64,000 nt of DNA from Antedon mediterranea (lineage: Eukaryota; Echinodermata; Crinoidea; Comatulida; Antedonidae): NCBI RefSeq assembly GCF_964355755.1, contig NC_092676.1:2526288-2590287 (forward strand), written 5' to 3'. Shown here in pieces: positions 13,446 to 24,394 of the stretch. The first letter of the stretch is position 1. Every line of letters starts with the position of its first letter. The translations under genes were made by a program, and so were the position numbers. The notes under the pieces are model-generated. The model saw only the letters and a list, made by a program, of their open reading frames with translations. It made no database searches and was not told where the DNA came from.

Positions 13446-14286
13446 ATCAAGCATAAAGATTATAGTCGATAATTATTAATTAAGGATAAAATAATATTTA
13501 CTGTATTTACTAGTACAGCTTTACACATTCATAGAATAGGCACTGTAGCACACTGGCTTGACCTGTTGGCCAGTAATACTCATACAATTTACTATCTGTC
13601 TCCAAACCTCACAACAACAGGAAGTTCATCGTTAATTCAACATGGATTATTCTTATCTTGTGATCAATATTATCTATTTATTAATACAATAAAAGTAAAA
13701 GAACAAAATGATAGTAATATTTCCCATGGAAATACACTTAATCCAAGTTTTGTTAAGTTAACTATGAGGATGTTTGCTTATTATTTATCTAACCTCTGTG
13801 ACGCGTGGCGCTAATGCAGAATTATTGATGCACGTTAAAACACAAATCAGGTTTAGTGCTCAAAAACTGTGTTTCAGTCCATTAGTTAAACATAGTAATG
13901 ACAATAATATTTTTAGATATCTATGTACGCCCTCGATTTTATGCAGTTCTTTTTAATAACTTCCTCAAAAGTGTTTGATATTTCCTAACATAAACGTTGT
14001 TGTCTTCCATTCTCAACAATCACTTTGAGCAGCAAGTTTTCAGTCAGCTAGGGCCATGTGCTTCTCTCTTTTACAGTCAAAATACAGTTAATAACTTTTC
14101 ATATCACTTGATTTTTCACTAGCTATTGATAATTAAGGTAGGGATATAATTTATCAACACATCTTTTTTGCACAAGGCAACCCCACCCAATTTTTTTAGC
14201 ACACAATCTGTTGCAGAAATCCAGGGTCCACTCCTGGTATCAAACTAGAACTGGTATAGAATGGAATATTCTTTAGTAGCGTACCC

Positions 14287-14470
14287 ATTTTCAGTTCAAC
14301 ACATGTCACATTGACTACTTTAGGCTTTGAGCTGCAGTAGATAGATATTATTTTCAGTTCAACACATGTCATGCTTAGAGCTGTAGTAATCTGCTCATAG
14401 ATATGTTTTATTTTTTGTTCAACAAATCTTAGGATTATTTTCCTAGGCCTAGAGCTGCAGCAGTAGCTAG
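14287..14470 (+). repeat. Tandem repeat of about 65 bp, three copies
   Basis: Each unit holds TTTTCAGTTCAACACATGTC and an AGAGCTGCAGTAG-like segment. The third copy is more diverged and ends in CCTAGGCCTAGAGCTGCAGC. Confidence 0.6.
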
Positions 14471-15185
14471 CATACATATCTGTCAGATTGTCTACATTGC
14501 ACATTGCAAAGTGTCGTCTACAATTCGTTTCCTTTCCCTGAAGTCTGATAGTCACTTTTAATTATGAATGGAATGTAGGCTATTGAGTGTCGTGTACTTT
14601 ATCTTATATTGACTCTTATATCAAGGGGCTGTCGCATCTACAAACCTTAACCACATTGCTAAGATTGATAGTATATACAGTACACTATACAGTAGTGAGC
14701 TAGGGGCGGATTTTAAAAGGGAGAGGTTGTACCATAAGGGTTCGTAAAATGATTCATTTTCAACTAGGAAATATACCCGATCCCAAATGTTGCTTAAAAC
14801 CTTTCCCAGTGCGATTCCAGTCATTTTGACGCACCACATGATGGATGCGTACAGTAGCAAAAACTTGTATTCTAACAAACAAACATATGCTTTCTCTCTC
14901 TATACTGTAAAAGGGAGGAAACTTAAAGATTTAAATTGCTCCTAGATGAAAATGAAATTCCCTTCTAAAATATTATATGTTTATTTGATACTACCACTAC
15001 CAGCATAAAAGTAAATTGTCATTCAATCCTAAAACTTTTTATATAATACAATATAATGTTAAAGAGCTACAATGGGAAACTTATGCTATAGGTTGAATTC
15101 AGTATTAAAGATCATTATATTGGTTTTGATTGATCATAAATATTTCCATTATTTACACATTTTTTTCCTTGAATTTTGACTTTAG

Positions 15186-15371
15186 ACTAACGGAATAAAA
15201 GACACACAAGACCAAATACGTAAACTTGAAGCCGGTAAGGAATCTCTTTTACTACAAGTTGCCGTTCTAACTGATCAGGTCGAAGTTCAAAGTGAAAAGA
15301 TCAACGAACTTGAGTTCACGCTTTCGGAAGAAAACAAATTGGTTGCTCAGAAGGAGAGTCAGATGAAAGAG
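15186..15371 (+). CDS. PPFIBP: Liprin-beta exon 2: start of coiled coil
   Basis: The acceptor is TTTAG at 15181-15185 and the donor GAG|GTAAGG at 15372. It is phase 0 in and out, 62 codons. The peptide starts TNGIKDTQDQIRKLEAGKES and includes LLLQVAVLTDQVEVQSEKI and ELEFTLSEE. This is a near match to vertebrate liprin-beta (ESLVLQVSVLTDQVEAQGEK). The charged heptad pattern shows the coiled coil used for dimer formation and partner binding. Confidence 0.95.
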
Positions 15372-16553
15372 GTAAGGGAGGCTAACAAGGACAAAATAGC
15401 AAACCCAACAGAATGGTGATTGCTTCTCTGTTCAATGTTGATGTGAACATTTTAAAACTACTGTACTACTGTATGTGTACAAGATTCAGCAATAATTTCA
15501 TGGATTTCTGTCAAAAATAATTTATGGTGGATGGGCAAATCTAATAAATTTGAGGAAGTTACTTCTTTAAATGGGTTGGGAAATGGAAGTTTAGCTACTG
15601 TAGGATTGGAAGAATTTATAAATGACCCTGTCCATGATTATAACTATATTTTTAGATTCTGCACCACAATTAAGCAATGCATTGACGTCATAACAGTTTT
15701 TATCTCCAAGATTCTTGAAATACTACTACTACATTTATTTTACATAATTGTTATGTGATGGTTTTTATGGTAACCTAGAAACAACGACAAAAGGATAACG
15801 CTTTATTTAATAGAGCAATACAAGTGATAAAACAATTCCGGAATTTAGGTTTCAGTCTCGCTACCAGATCCGTATAACAGTAAAAATGCTGTAAGCTGAT
15901 AAAACAAAGGCACTTAGGAGAATATGTGCACACCTGGTTGGACTCTAATGGTTTACATAACAAAGATACTTATTGTAATATGATATGGGAAGCATTAGGA
16001 ATTTAACTCGTTAGGATTTAACCGAATTGATCATTATATCCGTATCTGCAGCGCTCGTAGATTGGTAATCAAGTTCATTTTATGCAGGCGTAGATACTAT
16101 ATTGTATTCATACTTTAATGTTGTGTTGATTGTAATGGCGGCGTCTTAATATCAGGGTCATGTTTTATGTTATTGCGGTTTGTAAATCTGACCTTTTGTA
16201 AAATTATTTTTATGCAAATATTTTATAGTACTTATATTTATAATCTGCATTATCATTATCAATTTCATCAATATCATCTTCAGATCTTTAGCATCATTGT
16301 CATCATCATCATCATCATCATCGTCATCATCATCATCATCTTGATCATGTTTTGTTTCATCCTGATTATCATCATCATCATCATCATCATCATGTTTCAT
16401 CCTGATTATCATCGTCGTCGTCGTCTTGATCATGTTTCATCCTGATGATGATGATCACCATCATCATGATTCATCCTGATAATCTTCATTATCATCAACA
16501 TTATCAATTGGATATATTATTTCATATTTTTACTACAAATATTTTTATTTTAG
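15372..16553 (+). other. Intron 2
   Basis: AT-rich, with nothing recognised before a long ATC trinucleotide tract (16281-16455) that ends about 100 bp before the exon 3 acceptor. Confidence 0.7.
16281..16455 (+). repeat. ATC/ATG trinucleotide microsatellite
   Basis: Interrupted (TCA)n tracts are separated by TTGATCATGTTTCATCCTGA segments. The last part flips to GATGATGATG, giving a short inverted repeat. Open frames across it (poly-Asp, poly-Ile) are artefacts of the repeat. Confidence 0.9.
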
Positions 16554-16685
16554 GAAATGAGCTTAAGGCATTCACTGGAAAGCCATAAGTTAGACTTAAT
16601 TGCTGAGATCACAAGCTTAAAGTTACAACTGAATGGTGCTAAGCAAGAACTGACAGAATGGAAGGAAAAAGCCATAGAAAGCAAG
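16554..16685 (+). CDS. PPFIBP: Liprin-beta exon 3: coiled coil
   Basis: The acceptor is TTTTAG at 16553 and the donor AAG|GTAATA at 16686. It is phase 0 in and out, 44 codons. The peptide contains SLESHKLDLIAEITSLKLQL and ends TEWKEKAIESK. It aligns with vertebrate SLETQKLDLMAEISNLKLKL. The end pattern (W/Q)xEK...S(K/Q) recurs at the ends of exons 4 and 5. Confidence 0.95.
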
Positions 16686-16982
16686 GTAATAAACATAATC
16701 ATCTATAATCTGAGCGTGAAGCTTAGTTCTCATTTGCCAATTCACTAGGTGTCTACACACTATTTTATTAGCCAGGATGAAAAACACAAAATCTATAATC
16801 ATGAAATTTAAAATAATGTCTGGGGTAGATCTTTTTTAATAAGCCTTGACGTGGGAAATAATTAGAATCATAGAGATAAGATAGAGAACTGTAATATCTC
16901 TATGTTAGAACTGATTTTTTAATAAGCCACAAAGTAAGTTGGGTTAATAGCAAGTAGAGGTTTGACTACTGTCACCAGGCTA

Positions 16983-16996
16983 GTAGGCACTACTTT
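16983..16996. repeat. Target-site duplication, left copy
   Basis: GTAGGCACTACTTT is identical to 18798-18811 and brackets the LINE insertion. The T run that follows is the complement of the LINE's poly-A tail. Confidence 0.9.
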
Positions 16997-18797
16997 TTTT
17001 TTTTTCTCTTTTGTGGCGTGAACCACCACCTTTATTCTTTCATATCATAATTAAATACATTACAAATAAATCAGTAATATCTGTCTTCATATGTTCTTTC
17101 TTTAATTATATTGTTTTCCATTAATATTCTACATTTTTCTTTATCTTTTTCTGCTCAAAAAAAAAATATCAGTAATTTTTGTCAATTTTAGTTTTTCACA
17201 TATTGTTTCCAATATTATCCTCCTGCTTTCATGGTTTGTTATTATTCACATTGTACACAGACAATATACATACCATTTATATACATCTTATAGACATTAT
17301 ATACAAAGATATAAAACAACGTTTAATAAATTTATTAGGTACCGGTAACTCTTTTAACATTATATGAGCGTTAGTTTGTTCAGATCCTTAACAATAGACT
17401 TAAATACAATCCAAGAGTTTTTACACACTGGTTTGTTTAATTCAGTTAAAATCTTAATGTTATATATTGAGAAGACAGCTCAATTGAATATAAGTCATTT
17501 TTGTATTCACAATCAGACCCTAAAAGAAGTTCTCTAAAAGAGCTTCTGCCATTGTCAATATTTTTAAAAATGTTATCTATGTTTGTCCATAAAGTTTTAT
17601 TTCGTATGCATTCAAAAAACATGTGTTTTTCGTCTTCAATTATCCCACATAAGTCACATACATTATTCATTTTCACATGCCACTTATGAAGCCTTTGATT
17701 AGTCGGAACAATTTTGTTCAACAGCTTGTAATTTAGTTGTGCATATTTTTTGTTTTTTTCATTTTTCACTTTTTTTATCCAAACATCACTCCAATTTATT
17801 TTCTGAGTGTTAAAGGCCATATTCCATTTGCCCATTACATGCGGATAAATAAATTTTTCTTTAATAAAGCACGAATATATAAGTTTTGTTTCCAGCATAT
17901 AGGCGTCATTCGTTATGATGCACTCATCTTTTATATTTGTAGCCACGTTCTTGTTGTAATTTTTAATTATATTAATCCAATCTTTTGGAATAGCATCAAC
18001 TAAGGAAGCATATTCCATGAGCCAGTTTATTTTATTACGTAGTGTTTCAAGGATTTCATTAGATGTTTTCAAACGGTTAAAATTAATTATATCAAATATT
18101 TTTTTAAATCCTGAATCAAACCAATTTTTATAAAACAAAGACCTTTTTTTGTACACAATATATTTGTTTCCCCATAAACTTTGATTAACAACTTCTTCAT
18201 AAGTATTAATTTCATGGCAGCAGTTTTCGTTAAATTCAGTACAACATTGTATCACTTTTAAATAAAAAGGAGGAATGTTTTTCAAAGTAATGCAATTTAC
18301 CAGGTTAATATTTGACATACTAAAGAACAATCTTTCATTTCCAAACTTATTTATATAATATGTTGGTAATAGCTTCCATCTCACATGCTTTCTACATATT
18401 AATTTTCTCGCCCATGCAACCTTGAGCGCTTTGACCTGTAATGCAAAATCCGGCATATTAATACCTCCATCTTTTAGCTTGCCAATTAATGTCTTTCTTT
18501 TAATTTTTTCCCCTTTTCCATTCCATAGGAAATCGTATGTCAGTTTATTCACCTGTAAAACAACATAATTTGGTACATCAATTATAGAGGCGTTATAAAT
18601 TAGTTTAGATAAACCGAGACTCTTTAAAATTGTAACTTTTCCAAAATATGTAAGGTTTCTACCTTTCCACGTGTTGAGTAGTCTTTCTAAACTTAACAAT
18701 TTATTAGCCCAGTTTAGTTCTTGACATTCATCCTTTTTATAACCTACATATATTCCTAAAATTTTAATTGGTTTTTTAACCCAATTTAAGTTACATG
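16997..18797 (-). mobile_element. 5'-truncated L1/Tx1-like LINE insertion
   Basis: A 1.8-kb insertion with perfect 14-bp target duplications on each side and a poly-T at its left edge, which is poly-A on its own (minus) strand. It is cut off at its 5' end. These are the marks of target-primed reverse transcription by a non-LTR retrotransposon. It keeps the C-terminal third of ORF2 and about 450 bp of 3' UTR (16997-17445). The undamaged frame and exact duplications suggest a recent event. It lies antisense within intron 3, about 100 bp from exon 4. Confidence 0.92.
17446..18795 (-). pseudogene. LINE ORF2 C-terminal fragment (zinc-finger, zf-RVT region)
   Basis: About 449 codons are open from the truncation point to a stop at 17446, with no frameshift. 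The peptide begins CNLNWVKKPIKILGIYVGY. It contains the WKGRNLTYFGKVTILKSLGL and DFLWNGKGEKIKRKTLIGKL blocks typical of the region after the reverse transcriptase in L1/Tx1-type elements. It ends with CDLCGIIEDEKHMFFEC, the C-x2-C...H...C zinc-knuckle of zf-RVT. The endonuclease and catalytic reverse transcriptase motifs are absent because of 5' truncation, so it cannot move by itself. No natural ATG marks a start; the frame simply runs in from the truncated end. Confidence 0.9.
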
Positions 18798-18811
18798 GTA
18801 GGCACTACTTT
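18798..18811. repeat. Target-site duplication, right copy
   Basis: GTAGGCACTACTTT is an exact partner of 16983-16996. Confidence 0.9.
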
Positions 18812-18900
18812 ACTCAATTGTGCTTGCTAGTTTTAGTTAAAAGGTATATAGACAGATTACAAACAAGTTTTTCTCAATAAAATGTTTTTGTATTTTTCAG

Positions 18901-18957
18901 TCTTCTCGGATGGAGAAAGAAAATGAGTCCATTCAGGAGAAATACAAATCAGCACAG
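18901..18957 (+). CDS. PPFIBP: Liprin-beta exon 4: short coiled-coil exon
   Basis: The acceptor is TTTTTCAG at 18900 and the donor CAG|GTAATG at 18958. It has 19 codons, phase 0 on both sides. The peptide is SSRMEKENESIQEKYKSAQ. It continues the heptad pattern and ends like exons 3 and 5. Phase 0 on both sides means it could be skipped without a frameshift. Confidence 0.85.
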
Positions 18958-19495
18958 GTAATGAAAGGAGAAATAAAATTCAAAAAACGAATCTTAAAAT
19001 TCAATTGTTTTGGAATGTAATTGGAAACATTAAAAAAACTCTGTAATTCAGTAGTTGAATATCAGGGCCCCTGAATATCAGGGCCCCTGAATATCAGGGC
19101 CCCTTGATATCAGGGCCCCTTGATATCAGGGCTCCTGTATATTAGTGCCCCTTGATATCAGGTCCCTGGATGTCAGGACCCCTGGATATCAGGGCCTCTG
19201 AATATCAGTTCCCCTGCGAGGGACCTGGAATGGACACCCTCTCTAATTTATGTTGAAATAGAAAATAAATAAATGCCTATTGAAAATAAACAAAACCTAT
19301 AAACTTGTTTATTCTTACTGATAAAATATATCGATGAAATATCACCATAATATGTATAATTTAATCTTCTCTATTATTCTTAATTTATTAATTTTATTTG
19401 ATTTATGAACCAGTTCTCTTTCTAATGTTTTTAATAGTGCACAATCTATTTTCTTGATTAACTATGATTTTGATTTATTTGTTTACATTCTTAAG
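18958..19495 (+). other. Intron 4
   Basis: Holds a GGGCCC-rich 16-bp minisatellite (19060-19215). The rest is AT-rich with nothing recognised. Confidence 0.7.
19060..19215 (+). repeat. 16-bp minisatellite, about 10 units
   Basis: The unit is GAATATCAGGGCCCCT with variants (TTGATATCAGG, GGATGTCAGGA). The GGGCCC core is a palindrome, so each unit could form a small cruciform. It begins about 100 bp past the exon 4 donor. Confidence 0.85.
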
Positions 19496-19558
19496 CTTAA
19501 CATCAATGATTTACATACAGAAGCCAATGAATGGCAAGAGAAATACATGATAAGTCAG
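19496..19558 (+). CDS. PPFIBP: Liprin-beta exon 5: short coiled-coil exon
   Basis: The acceptor is chosen at TTCTTAAG (19495) and the donor is CAG|GTGAGC at 19559. It has 21 codons, phase 0 on both sides. The peptide is LNINDLHTEANEWQEKYMIS plus Q. An alternative acceptor at 19520 (CATACAG) would give 38 nt and break the frame. The end EWQEKYMISQ parallels the ends of exons 3 and 4. Confidence 0.75.
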
Positions 19559-19756
19559 GTGAGCAGATCCAGCCTACAAAATTACCCGTCCATTTTTTGT
19601 TTTAATTTTAAATTGACTTATAAAAATAAACATATCATCCCAGTCACTATTAGACAATAATTAGAAATACTCTACAACTAAACAACAAATCCATGTTCAC
19701 AAGCAGGCTTTGTATATATTCATTACTTACATGAATGAATTCTGATGGGAACATGT

Positions 19757-19880
19757 GTCTCTCCTCTCCCCCGACATCCTCTCCTTCTTAACCCCTTCCC
19801 CTCTCAACCCCTTCCCTTTCTCAACTCCCCCACCCCCCTCTCAACCCCTCCCCTCTCAACCCACGCCTTCCTTACCTCTT
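19757..19880 (+). repeat. Polypyrimidine tract
   Basis: About 120 bases almost entirely C and T, built from repeats of CTCAACCCCTTCCC. Such tracts can form triplex DNA. Confidence 0.8.
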
Positions 19881-20222
19881 TGTAGAAACATAGTGCTTAA
19901 ATAGTTATATTTGTTTCATATAAATATTTCATTCCATTTCCATTTACTCTTGGTTTCTTATTTCTGGGTCAAACACTAACAGATTATAACACATCATTTT
20001 ATATCATATTTTATTTTTATATGAGCTTTCTATATATATATATTGCATGGTATTTTATTTTTATTCATTTTTCACTTTGAACTCTGACCTACCAGACAAT
20101 CATATATCGAAATAGAATAAATGCTTTTTACATCCATATTTTCACCATGTGTTTTTCATGAAGTATTATACCCTTTATAGATGTCGAATATTGTTTACAA
20201 ATCTATAAATTACAAGTAAAAC

Positions 20223-22520
20223 CATGGAGTAAAGAATAAGAGGAGACACAACTTGAATAGTTCAGTCAGTTCATCGTGTTTACCGCTTGCTTAAGGCTAT
20301 GCTTGTAATGAGTATTTAAGGAGGTGCTAAACACTGCCGTTACGTAACCCAATTAGCAAAGAGTACAATGTTTACTGCCCGCGGTCAATTTTGGTGTTAG
20401 TACACATGCGTATTAGGACGTCACAATACTCTTGCTAGGCGATGTGCGTTCAAGCGTGAAAGGTGTACTATATACTGTTTGTAGACCTACTGAACTTGTA
20501 TTCCGACCTTGTTTATTAATTTTTATTAAAAAGCAGCGCTATATATATATTCTACTGGATATCTTTTATTAATAAATTAATAATACGAGTTTTATACGGC
20601 ACCAACAAAGGAATTATATTTATATGGTTTACTGTGTACTAAATGTTGGTAATTTCTCCAGACAACTTATCATGAATCATGATGAATAAATGGGTTTAAT
20701 AAGGACCAGTGGTGGTGCCAGCGGGGGGTTACGGGGGCTGTATCCCCTCGTCGTCTCCCCCCCCCCTCCCCTCTTCCCCGTCTGGGAAACGCGAGTACTT
20801 TTCGTCGGGGAATATAATATACAGTAAAAATCATTCGCGTTCACTTCGTATAACTTCAGCGCCTAGAAAAACCGCGACGTTCCATTTTTTTTAGTACTGT
20901 ACGTTGCTTGGTGGAGCGGAGAGCTATTGCACTTTGCATGCATGATTGCCAGCGATCTAATAAACAATGAATAGGTACCCACTTGTCTGGCGGTTCCCCT
21001 TTGTACGAATTGTTTAACATTGGACCTGTTCCATTGCGGTTTACGTGTGATATCATGTTCCATCCAGGGACCAGAATGTGTACTGTACTAGTTACTTTCC
21101 AGGCGAAGTTTACAGCCGCATCAGTCATGATCGACGTACGCAATACAGCAAAAGGGTACGAATAATGTTGGCGATCTATTGTTCGTATGTCCGATTTTTT
21201 AATTTTACGATTAACCGCTATGTACCGAACTGTACATAATCCTTTTTTATACAATGGCTTATAATTACAAAAGAGCATAGACTATATTTGTAATTGAATT
21301 TTTAACCAACACATATCATTTGTAGTTGTTGTTACGGGTTGATACTAAACGAATATTCTCGTAGTACCGTACCATTTTATACCATATTATATAATATTAT
21401 AATAACGACCAACCGAAAACTAAAACTAATTGATTAATTTCTTCTTTAATAAAATATTACTACTATTTGTTTTCTAACGTTATTACAATTATTAATATAT
21501 TAATATAGACCTACATAAAAAAAACCTATTATTATTATTAATATTGTTTATTGTTACTATAGGCGCGCCTATGCCTGAAGCTATTAGGCCTACCGGTTAC
21601 GGTATGCACTAAATATGTCCATCATTATGGGATTAAATATTATCCTTATTTAGGCTATTTATTAAATAATAATATATTACGAACTACTAGGCCTATGTGT
21701 AGCCACAAATCGTTAAACGATATATAATTTAAGTCCTACAAGTTCACTGAACTCTAAGTGATTGTAAAAATCATATATTTTATGATATTAATATCATAAA
21801 TAATTTAATTATACAATATCAGACTAAATTAGAAGAATGTTAGTTTTGCTAAACAGTCATAATATAGACTGAAACATAAATTAAATGTCATATACAGTAA
21901 TAAAAATAAGAAATTGTGTCGTTGGAATTCTACTATACGTATATTTTTGAATATTCATGAGAACAAATTATATAATTTTTTTCATGCGCGCATTTGCGCG
22001 CACTAAAATGTGATTTTAAAATAAGTTGGAGTCTTTAATATGCTACAAAATGCACTAGGGTTCGTAAATTAAAAAGTTGCTTAAACGGTAAAATTTCGAT
22101 TTACCAAATGATACGTCTATGGCTTGATAAAAATATGATTAATTTGTTAGCTGGTATAAAAACTGCGATATCTCCGTGAAAATTTACTCGATTTTTAAAC
22201 GGTTTTTTCGAGAAAAAAGCTCAAAGAACAATGAACAACTGCACAAAGGTCATGCTTCACTATGATGTATTAGAAACTACTGCGCAGCCTCTGTTTACTT
22301 TTTTTGTCACCGATGTCATGCCTGGCTTCTTCCTTAATTAGGGTGTTACGTAATCAGAGCCGACTCTGCAGTGAGCTGCACGGGTAAACAGGATGTTCTT
22401 CAAAGGATCGTTATGGGAAGTTTATTACCCTATGCTTAAGCACTACCGCACAGCGTGATACTAATTGGATTAACTGGATAGCTAGGCCGAGTTGTGCCTC
22501 CTCTTATTCTTTACTCCATG
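20223..22520. mobile_element. 2.3-kb TIR element, non-autonomous
   Basis: The termini CATGGAGTAAAGAATAAGAG (then GA, continuing to ACAACT with one mismatch) are inverted at the two ends. They are flanked by the direct repeat GTAAAAC (20216-20222 and 22521-22527). Weaker inverted similarity continues inward for roughly 200 bp (GCTTAAG, GTTACGTAACCC). That marks a DNA transposon with long decayed TIRs. The 7-bp duplication may be 8 bp with one change, as in hAT, but the family is unresolved. The interior has a C-rich patch (20745-20790) and an open frame of 140 codons on the minus strand (20856-21278) with no recognisable transposase motif. Confidence 0.8.
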
Positions 22521-22533
22521 GTAAAACATTATA

Positions 22534-22842
22534 GTGGTAGATTGGTGATATATTATTGTCCAGAAAGTTCTATAACCCAGGTTAATACAGAGTATCCTAA
22601 TTTTTAGTGATAAATTCTGGATAGATTAGTGTCTATGTACCGTAACCCTGATTAATACAGAACATTCTAGTGAAAGATTATAGTCTATGTAACCCTAGTA
22701 AAATACAGAGCATTTTAGTGATAAAGTGATGATAGATTATTTTCTATGTAACCCTGGTAAATACAGAGCATTTTAGTGATAGACTGATGATAGATTATTG
22801 TCTCTGAACCCTGGTTAATACAGAACATTCTAGCAATGCCCT
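22534..22842 (+). repeat. Tandem repeat of about 60 bp, five copies
   Basis: Units contain GATAGATTATTGTCTATGTA, ACCCTGGTTAATACAGAGCA and TTTTAGTGATA with substitutions. The array starts right after the right target duplication of the 2.3-kb TIR element. Confidence 0.8.
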
Positions 22843-23434
22843 TTCCTGATGTGTACTTTTAAATTTTGTAAATATATAGCAGAAAGTCAATTACAACCAT
22901 AGTTCTGACACTAATATCATGCTCTCGTTCACTAACAAATCATGTCTGCTATTTTTGATGCCCTAACCTCCTCAACTTTGTTTTTCTGTCTGGCTTTTGC
23001 TTACCACAAATAAAGTCATACGCCTAACATGTAATTAAGAGGAAAACAAACAGACGAACAAAACCGTTTAATTACGAGAGCGGACATTTTTGTTTTCCAA
23101 ATTTTATCTAGATACATTCATTAGCATATATTAGAAATTATAATGAACAAACAAACAACAAATATAGATATAAATATTTCAATTTTATTTGTTGTCCTTT
23201 AATAAAATTTCTTCCCACGGAATGGAACTATAGTGTCATAATGCCCCATCTTGCAATGGCATATTTATACTCCTCTCTCTGTGTGTTCCGTACAGTGTAT
23301 TTTAGATCCTGTAGTATGACTACGTTTTTGTTAAACTATAGTTTTGTAGTTCAGTATTCTGAACTCAATACTGTTCTTGTCTGTTTTTAATTTTATAGAA
23401 TTTATAGAATAGCAATAGAAAGCATCCAATTGTT

Positions 23435-23692
23435 TTATTTATTTGTTGGTGCCAATAAATTGTTTGTTTGTTGGTGCCAATAAATTGTTTGTTTGTTGGT
23501 GCCAATAAATTGTTTGTTTGTTGGTGCCAATAAATTGTTTTTTTGTTGGTGCCAATAAATTGTTTGTTTGTTGGTACCAATAAATTGTTTGTTTGTTGGT
23601 GCCGTTAAATTGTTTGTTTGTTGGTGCCGTTAAATTGTTTTTTGTTGGTGCCGATAAATTGTTTGTTTGTTGGTGCCGTTAAATTGTTCGTT
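23435..23692 (+). repeat. 25-bp minisatellite, about 10 units
   Basis: The unit contains TTGTTGGTGCCAATAAAT followed by TGTTTG. The later units switch from GCCAATAAAT to GCCGTTAAAT. Open frames across it on either strand are repeat artefacts. Confidence 0.9.
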
Positions 23693-24303
23693 TGCATGCA
23701 TCATACTGTAGTGTCATTGTCTGTCGCCCTCATTTTGTTTTTATCATATCATTCGCTTACCTTCTGTAGTCATTACTTCTTTTCTGTCATTCTAATCATA
23801 GTTATCATAATATTTCAATTATCTTGTTTTTAATCTTTCAATTATTATTTGAATTAAATGTTTCTAAATTGATAATTTAACACAAATTATTTATGAAATC
23901 AGAAATACATCAATTAATGCTTATCCCAATTATTTATATCCATATTAATATTTACTTACATTACACTGTATCGCCCTCTAAGGTTAAACTCGTACGAACT
24001 CAAAAGGATGCTTCCGAGTTTCGCACTAGGTCCGTGCAGGCCTATGTAAGTTGCGTTCTTAGGTGGATTGTTCAGTAGCGTGTGATGTGCCTGCCATATA
24101 CCTCTTCTGAAAGTTATTTTAGAAAGTGCTATGTCATTCAAAAATAATTTTTCCATGTGAACAGATGTTTACATTTGGAGTGGAAATTTACTGTGTGAAC
24201 ACACATTTAAAATGAATTTTTTTTTAAAGGATGCTTTTTTAAAATTTGAACAATATAGTGCTTTCTATAAATAGCAACTTGCTTTTTGCTACATGCTATT
24301 TGG

Positions 24304-24394
24304 AGGCAGGCTCTTTGGGGAAAATATCGAAATAGCACAATTTCATCACAGATTTCGTTTTAAATGTACAAGTTCGCAAGAGCCTGCCCCCCCC
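24304..24394. repeat. Short inverted repeat (AGGCAGGCTCTT arms)
   Basis: AGGCAGGCTCTTTGGGG at the left pairs with CGCAAGAGCCTGCCCCCC at the right, with about 55 bases between. It may be a small MITE or chance. No second copy was seen. Confidence 0.45.

Larger units (their letters stand above)
907..15185 (+). other. Intron 1 (14.3 kb)
   Basis: AT-rich, with no host exon recognised. It holds the family H hairpin (1041-1159), family A MITEs (1481-1648, 8075-8223), tRNA-like heads (4722-4790, 6752-6832), LINE 3' tails (11825-13445), a family C MITE (12398-12530) and short tandem duplications. A sequence-complex patch at about 1960-2300 is unexplained. The remaining stretches, for example 2360-4700, 4800-6700, 6840-8070, 9070-10240, 10440-11820 and 14560-15180, show nothing recognisable. 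Confidence 0.7.
16686..18900 (+). other. Intron 3
   Basis: About 300 bp of plain AT-rich intron is followed by the minus-strand LINE insertion (16997-18797), then about 90 bp to the exon 4 acceptor. Without the LINE and its target duplication the intron would be only about 400 bp. Confidence 0.8.

Noticed and set aside
14196-14555. 119-codon minus-strand frame
   Set aside because: It runs across a 65-bp tandem repeat and has no recognisable family or splice context.
20856-21278. 140-codon minus-strand frame as a host gene or transposase
   Set aside because: It lies wholly inside the TIR element, overlaps another open frame, and shows no catalytic motif or family pattern I can name.
23365-23580. 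Repeat protein encoded by the minus strand
   Set aside because: The periodic peptide comes from the 25-bp minisatellite; no start context, homology or transcript signal.
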